A DNA stretch of 64,000 nt from Sunxiuqinia rutila (GCF_050589705.1 NZ_JBNGOT010000002.1:186001-250000); one strand, 5' to 3'. Positions 41,894 through 52,059 are shown, numbered from the stretch's first letter. Made by a program: numbers and translations. The notes: generated from the letters alone by a model not told the origin.

Positions 41894-42703
41894 ATGGAAT
41901 TTTTAGCCTTTATTCACTGGAATATAGATCCTGAAATTTTTAGTCTTGGTCCAATATCTGTTCGATGGTACGGCCTGTTATTTGCCTTTGGCTTTTTATT
42001 TGGCTATTACCAGGCAGAGCGCATGTTTAAGTTTGAAAAGATTAATCCGGAGTGGTTGGAAAGTCTTTTTATCTATATGATTGTGGCCACGATTGTTGGC
42101 GCCAGACTCGGACATGTATTTTTCTATGGTTGGGACTATTATTCTCAGCATCCGGCTGAAATTCTGAAAGTATGGCACGGTGGACTCGCCAGTCATGGCG
42201 GTGCCGCCGGCATTTTTATTGCCTTAATGATTTGGAGCAAGAAAGTGTCCAAACGCTCGGTTTTCTGGGTTTTGGATCGGGTAGTGGTTCCTACTGCTTT
42301 AGTGGCTGCTCTGATTCGTACGGGTAACCTGATGAATTCTGAAATCTATGGAATTCAAACCAGCTTGCCTTGGGGAATGATCTTTGAGCGCAATGGTGAA
42401 ACTGTTGCTAAACACCCAACCCAATTGTATGAAGCCTTTGCTTACCTGATAACTTTTGGAGTTATGCTTTATACGTATTGGAAAACCGATTTACGCAATC
42501 GTCAGGGATTCATTGTCGGCTTGTTCTTTGTAATGATCTTCCTGGCTCGCTTCTTCATCGAATTTATCAAAGAAGACCAGGAGGCTTTTGAAGCGGGAAT
42601 GGCTTTGAATATGGGACAACTGCTAAGCATCCCATTTGTTCTGGGCGGTTTGTACCTGATGATCCGGGCTCTGAAAAGAGCTCCGGTTATCTATAAAAAC
42701 TAA
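41894..42703 (+). CDS. lgt: Prolipoprotein diacylglyceryl transferase Lgt
   Basis: A 269-residue membrane enzyme that adds diacylglycerol to the lipobox cysteine of prelipoproteins. Conserved pieces are SVRWYGLLFAFGF, HGGLASHGGAAG and LIRTGNLMNSEIYG with the catalytic arginine region, then HPTQLYEA. Seven membrane segments. It follows secA in the same direction, matching its role on exported proteins; lipoproteins in this window such as the DUF6340 protein are its likely substrates. The last codons overlap the DUF6340 stop by 4 bases. Confidence 0.97.
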   Translation: MEFLAFIHWNIDPEIFSLGPISVRWYGLLFAFGFLFGYYQAERMFKFEKINPEWLESLFIYMIVATIVGARLGHVFFYGWDYYSQHPAEILKVWHGGLASHGGAAGIFIALMIWSKKVSKRSVFWVLDRVVVPTALVAALIRTGNLMNSEIYGIQTSLPWGMIFERNGETVAKHPTQLYEAFAYLITFGVMLYTYWKTDLRNRQGFIVGLFFVMIFLARFFIEFIKEDQEAFEAGMALNMGQLLSIPFVLGGLYLMIRALKRAPVIYKN

Positions 42704-43755
42704 TCGGAAAGAATCTTTTTAAATTCATCAACCGTTTTTTTGCGGCTTTTTAGTTGGTATAAATACAACTCCGTTTGTCTGCGGTATTGTGTTTTGTAGG
42801 ATTGAGTAGCCCATTCAGCGGCTTCATTCAAATTGCCAATCATTTCACTGGCTACAGCCAAATTATATTCCAGCTTGCTTTTATCAGAAGCTTTGCTTGT
42901 GCGGTTTAAAATTGACTTCCAGTGATCGTAGGCTTTGCCCCAGTTGTTCTCCCGAATGGCTGATTCCAATAAGGCTGAATCGGCTTCTTTCAGAACAAAA
43001 TAATTTCGTGCCTGGGTTTGCCATTGAGGTGCCAGCTTGGCGTCCAGTTCAAGTGCTACCTGAATTCCGGTTTCAATCAAAGCCTGTTTTACTGGAACCA
43101 ACTGGTTGGTGAATAAATTTTTGGATGAATAGTCCTGCTCCTCCCAAAATATGGTGTCTCCCACCAAAAGCTGGATTAGAATTTCTTCGCGTGAAGGATC
43201 GTAGACCTTCACAACTGCATCGTATTTTGAATCGATGGAGGCCAGGTGGAAATCCGAATATGGACCTGGACCTAACATATAATCGGTCATGATTTTGTTG
43301 GTATAACGCTCCAGAACCAGCAAAGCATCGGTTTGATAGGTCTCACACACTTCGGTGACATAATCCCAATCCAAAGGCGGTAAAACCTTAAAATAGCTCT
43401 CAGTACGCGGTATATTTCGCTCTTCAGGAATGACCACATCATATCGTCCGGATTCAAACAGTAAATCAGCTAAAACCTTTAGAGTCGTATCTGAAGCTGA
43501 ACTGTCCAAAACAGCGGCATCTACATTAAAAGCACGGCGGTAAAAATAGTTTTGCAGACTGTCTGCCGGGTAATTACCAAACTCATCAGTCAGACTCCGG
43601 TTCATCAAAGTCAGGCTAACAATGTCATTGGGTAGTAAAAACTCTGATGGCTTGGCCACCTCAATATAAACTGTCTTTAAACTTGTTGCACAAGAAGCCA
43701 AAAATAAAATACAAACAGCTAATGCTGAATACTTATAGAGTTTGTTGATATTCAT
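42700..43755 (-). CDS. DUF6340 family lipoprotein
   Basis: A 351-residue lipoprotein: signal peptide with lipobox LASC near residues 18-21. The N-terminal part SLKTVYIEVAKPSEFLLPNDI followed by LTLMNRSL matches the Bacteroidota family I know as DUF6340. The C-terminal third is helical (AEWATQSYKTQYRRQTELYLYQLK) with TPR-like repeats. No reaction known; likely outer membrane associated. It follows the VWA gene on the same strand, 16 bases behind, so they are probably one operon. Confidence 0.75.
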   Translation of the reverse strand: MNINKLYKYSALAVCILFLASCATSLKTVYIEVAKPSEFLLPNDIVSLTLMNRSLTDEFGNYPADSLQNYFYRRAFNVDAAVLDSSASDTTLKVLADLLFESGRYDVVIPEERNIPRTESYFKVLPPLDWDYVTEVCETYQTDALLVLERYTNKIMTDYMLGPGPYSDFHLASIDSKYDAVVKVYDPSREEILIQLLVGDTIFWEEQDYSSKNLFTNQLVPVKQALIETGIQVALELDAKLAPQWQTQARNYFVLKEADSALLESAIRENNWGKAYDHWKSILNRTSKASDKSKLEYNLAVASEMIGNLNEAAEWATQSYKTQYRRQTELYLYQLKSRKKTVDEFKKILSD

Positions 43756-43771
43756 AGTGTTATTCCATGCG

Positions 43772-45871
43772 TTAGTATATGCCCCAGAATTTTCTCAAAA
43801 ACCATTCCAAAGCTAATAAAAATAGAAGGACAAAGAAGATCCATCTGACTGATAACAATTCGCGATAAATCTGCTGTTCAAGTTGATTGCTTTTTAAATT
43901 CGACTGTTCGTTTAGTTGTTCAATGAATTGATCGACTTGTTCTGCTAAATAAAAATTGCCCCCGGATTTTCGTGCCATTTGAGCTAATGACTGAAAGTTG
44001 GCCTCGGTATCAACCAATTCAATTTGAATACGGCTGACCGTAAAACTCCCGGACTCTTCATACGTCTTTTCTCCAAGAACGGTGCGAGCGGAGAATTCGT
44101 ATTCACCAACAGGAAGCCGCCCCATATTTAATTGATATTTTTCACCTGCCTTATCAAAGACCGCTTCGTATTGCTGTCCATTTTTAGCAGTAAACTGAAT
44201 GCTAATATCAGGAGAATTATCCAACTCGAAACTTTCATTAAACAATTCAGCCTGAAGAATTACAGGCACATCTTCTGCGTACTCGGTTTCATAAAAAAGA
44301 TTGAAATTGTCTTCATTGTTTTTGAGAACCAAATAATATATCGCTTTTTGAATCCAGCTGTCAAAGTTTTGATGCGATCCATTCTTCAGGTAATTGTGAA
44401 TGCGCCAGCGCCACAAGCCTTCACCTGCAATAAAACCTCTTTTTTTACCATTAACCCTTCCAAATGCCATTAATGGTCGGTTTGTTTCAATTGTCTGGAT
44501 GGTCTGATTGGCCAAAACTTCCATGCCTGTATGGAGGTTTGCATCACCAAATGGAACCTGCAAAGGCGGAAAGCTCTCCAGCACTTGCAGTTCGGAAACA
44601 TCAAAATGGAACAAGCTAAAGTCTTCCCGAAGTAGCGGAGTAGCTTGTTCAAAGCTGTTGCCCTGCAAAAACTCCAAGCCCGTTTGGAGCTCGTTAAAGC
44701 TAGCGATTGCTGTTTCTTGCCCAAGAATAAACAAAACGGGACGTCCACTTGCCAAAAGTTTTTGAAGCAAGGAAACAGATTCCGAAGTTTGATCAGGCAA
44801 CTGGTGAACAACAACTAAATCCGAATGGCTAAAATCAAGCTCCGATTTTGGATTATGAATTAATTCGATTTCATACTTGGCTTCATTTTCCAAGGTTTTC
44901 ATAAGAGCGCCAACATCCGGATGCGGTCCATGCGTTAAGATTAGAATATGTTGTTTTTCTGAAACGACATTCACGGAAAAATCAAAGCTATTGTTAGCCA
45001 GGTTTTGCTCCCCAGTCACGGTTTCCAGTTTTACCGAGTAGTTTGTGATTCCTTCATTTGTGGGTTTCAGGCTAATGTTTTCGGTAATGAAATAGTGGTC
45101 CGATTCTATGCGAATAGCCCGTGAATAGATGATTTTGCCAGATTCTTCTACGGTTAAATTAACTAGTTGCCCTGCTGCTTTTGTAAAGCTGAGATCAATT
45201 TCAGCAGCAAAAGGGCTATCTAAAAAGACCCTGGAATTATGAATCACTTTTCGAATGGCAGCATCGGTATGAATGGTCGTGTCGCCAAAACCAATAGCAT
45301 AAATAGGGTAGTTTACTGTTTCAGAAATGAAAGCAGGATCGGTGCCCGAATTGAAAATTCCATCACCCAGAAGAACCAGAGCACCAACATCGGATGAAAG
45401 GTAGGATTGATCGATTTCATCAAACAGCTTGCTGTAATCTGACCGTTTTCCTGTAAAAGTTGGTTCTACTTCCCGAATAACCTCATTGTCAAATAAAATA
45501 ACTTCGGGTGAATAGGCGTTTAGTTCTTGTTTCAAATAATTTTTCAGCGAAAGCACATCCTGCTGAAACGGAGATAAGGATTCGGAGTTGTCAATACCAA
45601 TAATCAATGCGGGCTGGTATGACCGGTGTTTCAGGTACTTGACGGCTAATTGTAAAAATAGAACAGACAGCAAAAAAACGGAAATAAAACGCAAAGCACT
45701 TAAACTATACACTTGTCGCTCAGAAAGTGGAGAATTCTGGCCCGACTTCCAATACAGCATAAAGCTAAAAGCTCCTGCAAGAAGTAACGAAAACACAAGG
45801 ATTCCAAAAGTATATGGTGAGTTGGCGTAGATTTCCAAAATTAAAATTTTATAAGTCTCCAAATTTAACAC
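43772..45871 (-). CDS. Large membrane protein with VWA-like domain
   Basis: A 699-residue protein with two N-terminal membrane helices (about 20-40 and 58-77) and one near the C-terminus (about 675-690). Between them a von Willebrand A-like domain has the MIDAS motif IGIDNSESLS (Asp94) and LVLLGDGIFNSGTDP, then a beta-rich part and a glutamine-amidotransferase-like region (HGPHPDVGALMKTLEN, LLASGRPVLFILGQET). The pattern is known in Bacteroidota membrane proteins of unknown role. The start is a GTG (45869-45871), and no in-frame ATG occurs before the second helix. Confidence 0.7.
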   Translation of the reverse strand: MLNLETYKILILEIYANSPYTFGILVFSLLLAGAFSFMLYWKSGQNSPLSERQVYSLSALRFISVFLLSVLFLQLAVKYLKHRSYQPALIIGIDNSESLSPFQQDVLSLKNYLKQELNAYSPEVILFDNEVIREVEPTFTGKRSDYSKLFDEIDQSYLSSDVGALVLLGDGIFNSGTDPAFISETVNYPIYAIGFGDTTIHTDAAIRKVIHNSRVFLDSPFAAEIDLSFTKAAGQLVNLTVEESGKIIYSRAIRIESDHYFITENISLKPTNEGITNYSVKLETVTGEQNLANNSFDFSVNVVSEKQHILILTHGPHPDVGALMKTLENEAKYEIELIHNPKSELDFSHSDLVVVHQLPDQTSESVSLLQKLLASGRPVLFILGQETAIASFNELQTGLEFLQGNSFEQATPLLREDFSLFHFDVSELQVLESFPPLQVPFGDANLHTGMEVLANQTIQTIETNRPLMAFGRVNGKKRGFIAGEGLWRWRIHNYLKNGSHQNFDSWIQKAIYYLVLKNNEDNFNLFYETEYAEDVPVILQAELFNESFELDNSPDISIQFTAKNGQQYEAVFDKAGEKYQLNMGRLPVGEYEFSARTVLGEKTYEESGSFTVSRIQIELVDTEANFQSLAQMARKSGGNFYLAEQVDQFIEQLNEQSNLKSNQLEQQIYRELLSVRWIFFVLLFLLALEWFLRKFWGIY

Positions 45872-46540
45872 TCTTACGATAAACTTGCGAACGAAAACAA
45901 GGGAATCGTAGTCATATTCTTTGTTTGTGTAATCAAGTAAAATAAATCACGCATTTATGAGGCAGTACAGAGGTCATTTTTCCCAGGTCCTTGAAGGGAT
46001 TTCATGAAGTTCTTAAAGCTTGCATTTTCTGAATTTGGATGAGCCAAATTTCAACAAACTATAAAATTTTCGAAGCCGGGAAGTAGGGTGATGCCAACCA
46101 ATTAAAATAAGCTTCAATCCATGCGAAGTGCCCATTAAATGGAGGCTTCGTGATAATAGTGGCAGCTAATAATTTAAGAAAATTTTGTTGTTTTCAGACT
46201 AATTGTAAAACTGAATTTCGGAAATAAGCAGAAGGAAATTCCTTGGTGAATCGACATGAAAAAAGCGAAAGGCTGGCCTTTGGGCAGGGAGCGGGATTGG
46301 CCTGATGGCAGCAAGAATTTGCTGTATAATTAAATCCTATTGAAAGGATTGAACACCAGAGCAAAAAATATCCAAATACAAGTCGGGTGGAATTCATGGC
46401 TTTTTTTATCTTTAGTCCTTTATGGGCAAAGCGGCTTGGTTCGCAGAGTGACTATGCCTCATTTTTCAGAATTTAATTTTGAAGGATGGCTTCGCTTTTC
46501 TCAAATAAAATTCTGCTTCAAAAATCAAATATCCCTATAC
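45872..46540. other. Divergent intergenic region
   Basis: About 670 bases. The frames across it, including the upstream extension of the next gene, show no family-like sequence. A rightward TAATTTTG at 46474-46481 is the likely promoter of the next gene. Confidence 0.55.
46474..46481 (+). promoter_or_regulatory. -7 element for the peptidase/propeller/barrel gene
   Basis: TAATTTTG matches TAnnTTTG, 59 bases before the ATG at 46541 and inside the longer open frame, which supports the shorter start. Confidence 0.45.
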
Positions 46541-49459
46541 ATGAAACGAAATGGTCGGATGAAATGGTGCTTAAAGTTAATTTTTGTGATTGTCTTAATG
46601 GTACCGTTGGCGGGCTATTCGCAATATTTCTCAACAGGGCAAGAGCCTGCAAATATTCGTTGGCGACAAATTAACACGGTCCATTTTCAATTAATTTATC
46701 CGGAAGATTACGAAGCGAAAGCCCAGCAGGTGGCTTCCATTTTTGAGAAAGTTTATGAGTTTGGCTACCGTACACTGGAGCATCCTCCAAGAAAAATATC
46801 TGTTATTCTACATACGCATACTGTTAAATCAAATGGTTTAGTGGCTTGGTCGCCAAAACGGGTAGAACTTTTTACGACACCTCACCAAGCCATTTATGCG
46901 CAGGATTGGCTGGAGCAATTAGCCATTCATGAATTTCGCCATGTTGTTCAGATGGATAAAATTCAACAGGAGCTCCCGGATATTCTTCCAATTTTGTTCG
47001 GCGAGCAAGCTGCAGCACTGGCTGTAGGGGCATATCTGCCTTTTTGGTTTATTGAAGGTGATGCCGTGGTAACAGAAACAGCTTTGTCGCATGCTGGCCG
47101 CGGAAGAAAGGCTTCCTTTCTTATGGAGAATAAAGCTCAGAGCATTGAAAACGGGCTCTATTCGTTTGATAAAGCCTACCTGGGATCGTATAAGGATTTT
47201 GTGCCTAACCGGTATAAGTTCGGATATTGGATGGTTGGCGGAGTGCGGCAGGCTTATGGTCCACAGGTTTGGTCCAGCATTTTAACAGAAATTGCCCGAA
47301 AGCCACTCTCCATTAGTCCTGTGAACCGAGTGTTAAGGCGTGAGACAGGCTTGAATCAAAAGGACTTGTATCAAAAACTTTTTGAAAACTACAAATCAAA
47401 ATGGACAGATGAGCTCAGTCAATTGGAGCAAACCACGGTTCGTCCTCTAACACCAGTGCCTAAGTTCCCAACTCAATATACACAAGCTTATGCGCGGAAT
47501 GATTCAACAATAATTGCCTATAAGCAAAGTCGATCGGATCTGGATCGGATTGTCAAAATAGTTTCGGGTAAAGAGCAAGTAGTAACAACTCCGGGACAAA
47601 TTTTTCAAGAGTCATTTTCAGGAGAGGGAAATATGCTGATTTGGTCAGAACGACGGCCTGATGTACGATGGACGCATGCCGATCGATCTGTGATTGTGGT
47701 GTATAATATGGCCAATGGAAGGAAACAGGAATTCCGCTACGAGAACAAATTGTTTAGCCCTCGGATTTCATTGAAGCAGCTTCGTTTTGCAGCTGTTGAA
47801 GTAGACAAAACCAATCGATACTTTTTATCGGTTTTTAATTTAATTAGCGGCGAACGAATTCAGCAATTTGGCCTGGACGGAAATCCGTTCCTCTTCACGC
47901 CCTGCTGGGATCAGCAAGGAAATAAACTCTTTTTTGTGATGCTAACTTCTAATGGAAAATCCCTTGCCTCACTCAATGTAAATACCAGCGAGGTGACGAA
48001 ACTGGTTGAAGGCGGGTTTCATGAAATCAGGAACCCTTATTTCGAAAATGGCACCATCTATTTTACAGGTTCCTTCACGGGCATTGACAATATTTATGCG
48101 TATCGTTTTGATTCAGGAAAAACGGAACAGTTAAGCTCAGTACCTTTTGGTGCCGACTATCCAATTCGACTTCAAAATGAAATCCTATTTAGTAACTATA
48201 CATCTATGGGGTACCAGCTGGCAAATTTGAGCACAAGCCATTTTTTGAATAAGCCTCTGACTAATATTCAACCTAAAAAATACGAGTTGGCCAAAGCTCT
48301 GGCTCAGCAAGAAGGGAAGGTGCTTGATTTTGAACAAGAAGAAGACGTTACTTACCCCAGTAAGAAATACAATAAGTTGGCTCATATATTCAATTTTCAT
48401 AGTTGGGCACCGGTTTATGTCGATGTTGACGATAATGAGGTCAGGCCAGGAGTTTCGCTGTTTTCACAAAATAAACTGGGCACGGCCGAAACACGTTTAG
48501 GCTATGAATACAATTGGGAAGAAGAAGCCGGCAAGTATATCCTGGGCTTTCAGTATTCCGGTTTTTTCCCGGTCTTCGATTTTGAATTGACTTCGGGAAA
48601 AAGAAATGCCGACTTTAATGTGATCAGACAAGTTTCTGTCCCAACAACAACCGGCTACACAATGGTCAATGATACGGTTAGGGAAAACATTGAATGGAAG
48701 GAGTTGGGCTTTAATGGGCAGGTTTTTATTCCATTACGGTTTAGTCAAGGTAAATATAGCCAATACATCCGTCCTGCTGTTGAGTATACCTATCAGAAAG
48801 TGGCGCACACCAGCACCACGCCGGAAGGCTTTTACAAGGGGTATTATCATTCGATAAGCTATCAGCTGTATTTGCAAAATACCATAGCTCGTTCCGAGTT
48901 GGATTTGCAGCCGCGTTGGGCGCAAATTGTAGACTTGAGCTACCGCGATGGACTGAGCGGAGGCAATGATGTTGGAAGTTTATCGGCCATTGAAAGTTAC
49001 CTGTTTTTTCCGGGTTTGTTTGGCAACCACGGGATTAAGATTTACAATGGTTATCAGCAAAAAGAATCAGGCACTTCGGTGACTTTTGGCAATACTGTGC
49101 GTTTTCCCAGGGGGTATAACAGTTTTCAAAATAATGAAATGTACACTGGTGGAATCGATTATGTGATGCCCTTGTTTTATCCGGACTGGAACCTGGGACG
49201 CTTGCTGTACTTGAAGCGACTACGAACTTCTTTCTTTTTTGACTACAGCCAGGCCAATGGAAACATCTACTCCGACGAAGGAGAAATTGTTGCCCGTTAT
49301 TCGTCCCAAATGAAGTCGCTTGGAGTTGAATTGATGGGCGATGGCCATTTTTTACGCTTAATTTCGCCCGTATCGGCTGGTGTTCGTTGTGCCTTTATTC
49401 CTGATTCGAAGAACTTTTACCTGCAGATGTTATTTTCTGTTAGCCTCGATTCACTTTGA
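46541..49459 (+). CDS. Secreted peptidase-MA-like / beta-propeller / barrel protein
   Basis: A 972-residue exported protein from the ATG at 46541 (signal peptide residues 8-27, ending AGYSQ). Residues 45-180 resemble a gluzincin-type peptidase: His130-Glu131-Phe-Arg-His134 (HEFRH) with a second glutamate Glu172 in FIEGDAVVTE. A middle part (about 320-600) has repeated strand motifs like a TolB/WD40-type propeller. The last 300 residues are rich in outer-membrane barrel strands (GYEYNWEEEAGKYILGFQYSG, VEYTYQK, FFFDYSQANG) and end LFSVSLDSL. Such a chain would be anchored in the outer membrane with a peptidase domain on one side. Activity not shown. Confidence 0.72.
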   Translation: MKRNGRMKWCLKLIFVIVLMVPLAGYSQYFSTGQEPANIRWRQINTVHFQLIYPEDYEAKAQQVASIFEKVYEFGYRTLEHPPRKISVILHTHTVKSNGLVAWSPKRVELFTTPHQAIYAQDWLEQLAIHEFRHVVQMDKIQQELPDILPILFGEQAAALAVGAYLPFWFIEGDAVVTETALSHAGRGRKASFLMENKAQSIENGLYSFDKAYLGSYKDFVPNRYKFGYWMVGGVRQAYGPQVWSSILTEIARKPLSISPVNRVLRRETGLNQKDLYQKLFENYKSKWTDELSQLEQTTVRPLTPVPKFPTQYTQAYARNDSTIIAYKQSRSDLDRIVKIVSGKEQVVTTPGQIFQESFSGEGNMLIWSERRPDVRWTHADRSVIVVYNMANGRKQEFRYENKLFSPRISLKQLRFAAVEVDKTNRYFLSVFNLISGERIQQFGLDGNPFLFTPCWDQQGNKLFFVMLTSNGKSLASLNVNTSEVTKLVEGGFHEIRNPYFENGTIYFTGSFTGIDNIYAYRFDSGKTEQLSSVPFGADYPIRLQNEILFSNYTSMGYQLANLSTSHFLNKPLTNIQPKKYELAKALAQQEGKVLDFEQEEDVTYPSKKYNKLAHIFNFHSWAPVYVDVDDNEVRPGVSLFSQNKLGTAETRLGYEYNWEEEAGKYILGFQYSGFFPVFDFELTSGKRNADFNVIRQVSVPTTTGYTMVNDTVRENIEWKELGFNGQVFIPLRFSQGKYSQYIRPAVEYTYQKVAHTSTTPEGFYKGYYHSISYQLYLQNTIARSELDLQPRWAQIVDLSYRDGLSGGNDVGSLSAIESYLFFPGLFGNHGIKIYNGYQQKESGTSVTFGNTVRFPRGYNSFQNNEMYTGGIDYVMPLFYPDWNLGRLLYLKRLRTSFFFDYSQANGNIYSDEGEIVARYSSQMKSLGVELMGDGHFLRLISPVSAGVRCAFIPDSKNFYLQMLFSVSLDSL

Positions 49460-50653
49460 TCGTAAGGTGAGTACGGTAATTTCGGGCGCCATTTCCACAC
49501 GCCCCAAAAGACCAACGCAGCCAAGTCCCCGGTTGACATATAAAAATTGGTTGCCTTTTTGGTACAGCCCTCCCCAGTATTGCTGAACAAAATACATGGG
49601 GCTAAACTCAATACCAGCCAGTTGTACGCCGGATTGAGCAGCATGTGTATGTCCGGAAAGCGTCAGGGAGATTGGGATGTCGGGAACCACTTTCTGTCCC
49701 CAATGGGCCGGGTCGTGTGTGAGCAGTATTTTAAACGATTCAGCGTTTGTTTCTTGCAGTGCTTGATCTAAATCGGCATATTGCGGGAAAGGCGGATGCC
49801 CCCAATTTTCAACCCCTACAATTTCGACCAACGACTTGTTCTTCACAACCTCTGCCGATTCATTTAGCAGCAAACGGAAACCGGCAACTTCGATTTTTTT
49901 AATCAAAGCCTGGTGGTTCTGTTTCTTTTCCTGCTGGTTCGGCCATTTTGTATAATCGCCATAATCGTGATTACCCAAAATGGCAAACTTGCCGTAAGTT
50001 GCTTTCATTGAGGCAAACTCTTCTTCAAATCCATTCATTTCCTGGGCATAATTATTAACCATATCGCCAGTAAACAGGATAAAGTCAGGATTGTATTGAT
50101 TTATGGTCTTTGCTGTCTTTTTCAAAAAACGATCATTTTCAAAACTTCCTAAGTGAATGTCAGATAGCTGAACCACAACGGTTTTGTCGAGTGACTTGGG
50201 GAGGTCATGAAGATAAACTTCCTGCTCAACAACCCTTAACGATTTACGGCCAAACAGAATGCCATACCCCAGTGAAAGCATCAGACCAAAGCACAAAATT
50301 AAAGTACTCATGAGCATAACTCGTGCATAGTGCTGGGCTTTGAATAAACGAAACACCAAGGACACGACAAAAGCAACAGCTAAGAGGAACTTCGGAAGTA
50401 AATTGAAAAACGAAACAGAAATAACAAAGTAAAAGAATTGGTAATTCGGAGTCTCCCTGATTTTATCCGGATTTAAAAAGCCTGAAGCAAGGATGCCAAC
50501 CAACAGGGCACTCATCAACCAGTAACCGTAACTGAACGTTTTTTTGACTTTGGGTTGCGGCAGTAGTTGCCTGATCGAAAAATAAGCCAATAATTCGATG
50601 ATCAACACCAAGGCAAAAAAGATAAATACACCAGAGCTGGGAATTCCGCGCAT
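49451..50653 (-). CDS. Membrane-anchored metallophosphoesterase
   Basis: A 400-residue protein with about four N-terminal membrane helices (residues 5-130) and a C-terminal calcineurin-like phosphoesterase domain. Metal-binding motifs: LSDIHLGS, FTGDMVNN, GNHDYG, LTHDPAHW and SGHTHAAQ. YaeI-like enzymes of this type act on lipid or nucleotide phosphates; the substrate is unknown. Its end overlaps the convergent gene by 9 bases. Confidence 0.92.
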   Translation of the reverse strand: MRGIPSSGVFIFFALVLIIELLAYFSIRQLLPQPKVKKTFSYGYWLMSALLVGILASGFLNPDKIRETPNYQFFYFVISVSFFNLLPKFLLAVAFVVSLVFRLFKAQHYARVMLMSTLILCFGLMLSLGYGILFGRKSLRVVEQEVYLHDLPKSLDKTVVVQLSDIHLGSFENDRFLKKTAKTINQYNPDFILFTGDMVNNYAQEMNGFEEEFASMKATYGKFAILGNHDYGDYTKWPNQQEKKQNHQALIKKIEVAGFRLLLNESAEVVKNKSLVEIVGVENWGHPPFPQYADLDQALQETNAESFKILLTHDPAHWGQKVVPDIPISLTLSGHTHAAQSGVQLAGIEFSPMYFVQQYWGGLYQKGNQFLYVNRGLGCVGLLGRVEMAPEITVLTLRSK

Positions 50654-51273
50654 GAGATAATTCTTTTGTTTCAGTTTAACAATTCAACCTGAAAATTTCG
50701 TGAGAGCGAATTTAAACAAGCTATTGAAAAAAAGACAATGGTTGAGACTGATTTTTCAAAATTTATAGACAAAGTCCAAATAATTGGCGAGCAAAGACCT
50801 AAAAAATGAAAAATCATAGAAAATAGCTGTTAATGCGCTGGATTGAATGAACCGACAGAAATGCCGACTGATGTGTAATCTGTTTATTTTCAACATGAAA
50901 TACTGAAATGTTGGTGTTTTTAAGTTCCTGAGGTTTGAATATTTATTTTCACCTCGGGGATTTATCGTGAAAAACGCCAGCTGCCACTAGCTAAGGCTAC
51001 AATATTGCTGGATCAAAAAACAGGAAACATAAAACACGAAAATAAGAAGTATGAAGCAAGAATATAATTCAGAAAAAAACGGCCAGCTAAAATTAGTAGG
51101 GTAGTTGTACTCGGTTTTCCGGGATGTTAATAGTATACAAAACTGAATTCACATTTTCATTCAATGCAAAAGAGGAGGGAAACACATATGTAACCCAAAA
51201 GAAGCTACAGGATTAACAAATAGCTCTTCGAGTGAGATTCTTCTAATTCAGTTTTGAAACTTCTCCATATCGT

Positions 51274-51287
51274 TAACCGACCGGTTA
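51274..51287. promoter_or_regulatory. Inverted repeat resembling a TetR-type operator
   Basis: TAACCG and CGGTTA flank a 2-base centre. Its shape is like TetR-family boxes, but no TetR gene is nearby. Confidence 0.3.
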
Positions 51288-51543
51288 GTCTAGGGGTGTA
51301 AAGTGGGCGTTAATTAACAGTATATCAGTGACTTGTTGCTATCTATTTGAAGCTATTTATAGTTATTTTTGGGTATATCTCCGAAAAGCGCCCTTGTTGG
51401 TCATTTTTAGTAAACACACTATAATGATTTTCAGTTATTTATGAGTGTTGTCTTAAATATAGCTTTAAGGATATTGGCGTAATCTAAACACGATTGAATT
51501 CTTACTATTTACAAAAAAGAACTACTTGAGCGGTTAGAAGTGT

Positions 51544-51574
51544 TTTGAAATATGAATTTTATAGGTTAGTTTTG
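51544..51574 (+). promoter_or_regulatory. Consensus Bacteroidota promoter of the HTH regulator gene
   Basis: TTTG (51544-51547), 19 bases, then TAGTTTTG (51567-51574): both elements match consensus. The ATG at 51597 is 22 bases further. Confidence 0.75.
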
Positions 51575-51596
51575 TAAAGAACTAGAATTCTCATTT

Positions 51597-52040
51597 ATGA
51601 ATAGCAGGATACAGCGTTTTATGGATCATAAAAGCATTACCGCTTCGGTACTGGCCGACACCATCGGTGTTCAGCGATCCAATGTTACACACGTACTTCA
51701 TGGACGTAACAAACCAAGTTTTCAGTTTATCGCTAAACTATTGGAAACTTACCCTGAGATTAATGCCAAATGGCTGATTATGGGAACCGGAAGCATGCTG
51801 GAGCAGGAAGAGTCGCTCCTTCAGGAACAGTCCGGGCAACAGCAGCTATTTAAGGAAGAACCTAAGCAAGAGGAGCCTAGACCACCTGTAGAGGAAAAAA
51901 GGGAAGAACCCCTAACTGGTTTTGCTCAACCAATTGCTTTTGAGAACCGTATGCCCGATACCGATAAAACAAAGGAAATAGAGCGGATTGTTGTGTTTTA
52001 CACCGATCAAACTTTTAAAGAATACGGTCCTTCAAAATAA
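51597..52040 (+). CDS. XRE-type helix-turn-helix regulator
   Basis: A 147-residue protein. Residues 1-65 form a HTH (SVLADTIGVQRSNVTHVLHGRNKPSFQFIAKLLE with KWLIMGTG), typical of Bacteroidota HTH_3 regulators. A Glu/Gln/Pro-rich linker and a short C-terminal helix follow. No sensor domain, so the signal is unknown. It sits before pyrK but with a separate promoter ahead of pyrK. Confidence 0.8.
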   Translation: MNSRIQRFMDHKSITASVLADTIGVQRSNVTHVLHGRNKPSFQFIAKLLETYPEINAKWLIMGTGSMLEQEESLLQEQSGQQQLFKEEPKQEEPRPPVEEKREEPLTGFAQPIAFENRMPDTDKTKEIERIVVFYTDQTFKEYGPSK

Positions 52041-52051
52041 ATTTTTCTGGC

Positions 52052-52059
52052 TATCTTTG
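52052..52059 (+). promoter_or_regulatory. -7 element for pyrK
   Basis: TATCTTTG matches TAnnTTTG, 113 bases before the pyrK ATG at 52173. The leader between has no clear structure. Confidence 0.5.

Larger units (their letters stand above)
50654..51596. other. Long intergenic region upstream of the HTH regulator
   Basis: 943 bases, AT-rich, no gene of reasonable composition. It contains the perfect TAACCG-AC-CGGTTA inverted repeat at 51274-51287 and a full consensus promoter just before the HTH gene. No tRNA or RNA family could be recognised by eye. Confidence 0.5.

Noticed and set aside
46340..46540. Extension of the peptidase/propeller gene to 46340
   Set aside because: The added residues have no family-like sequence and would hide the signal peptide; a promoter element lies inside.
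50654..51596. Search for tRNA, CRISPR or insertion sequence in the longest gap
   Set aside because: No clover-leaf arms, no regular repeats and no transposase-like frame were seen.
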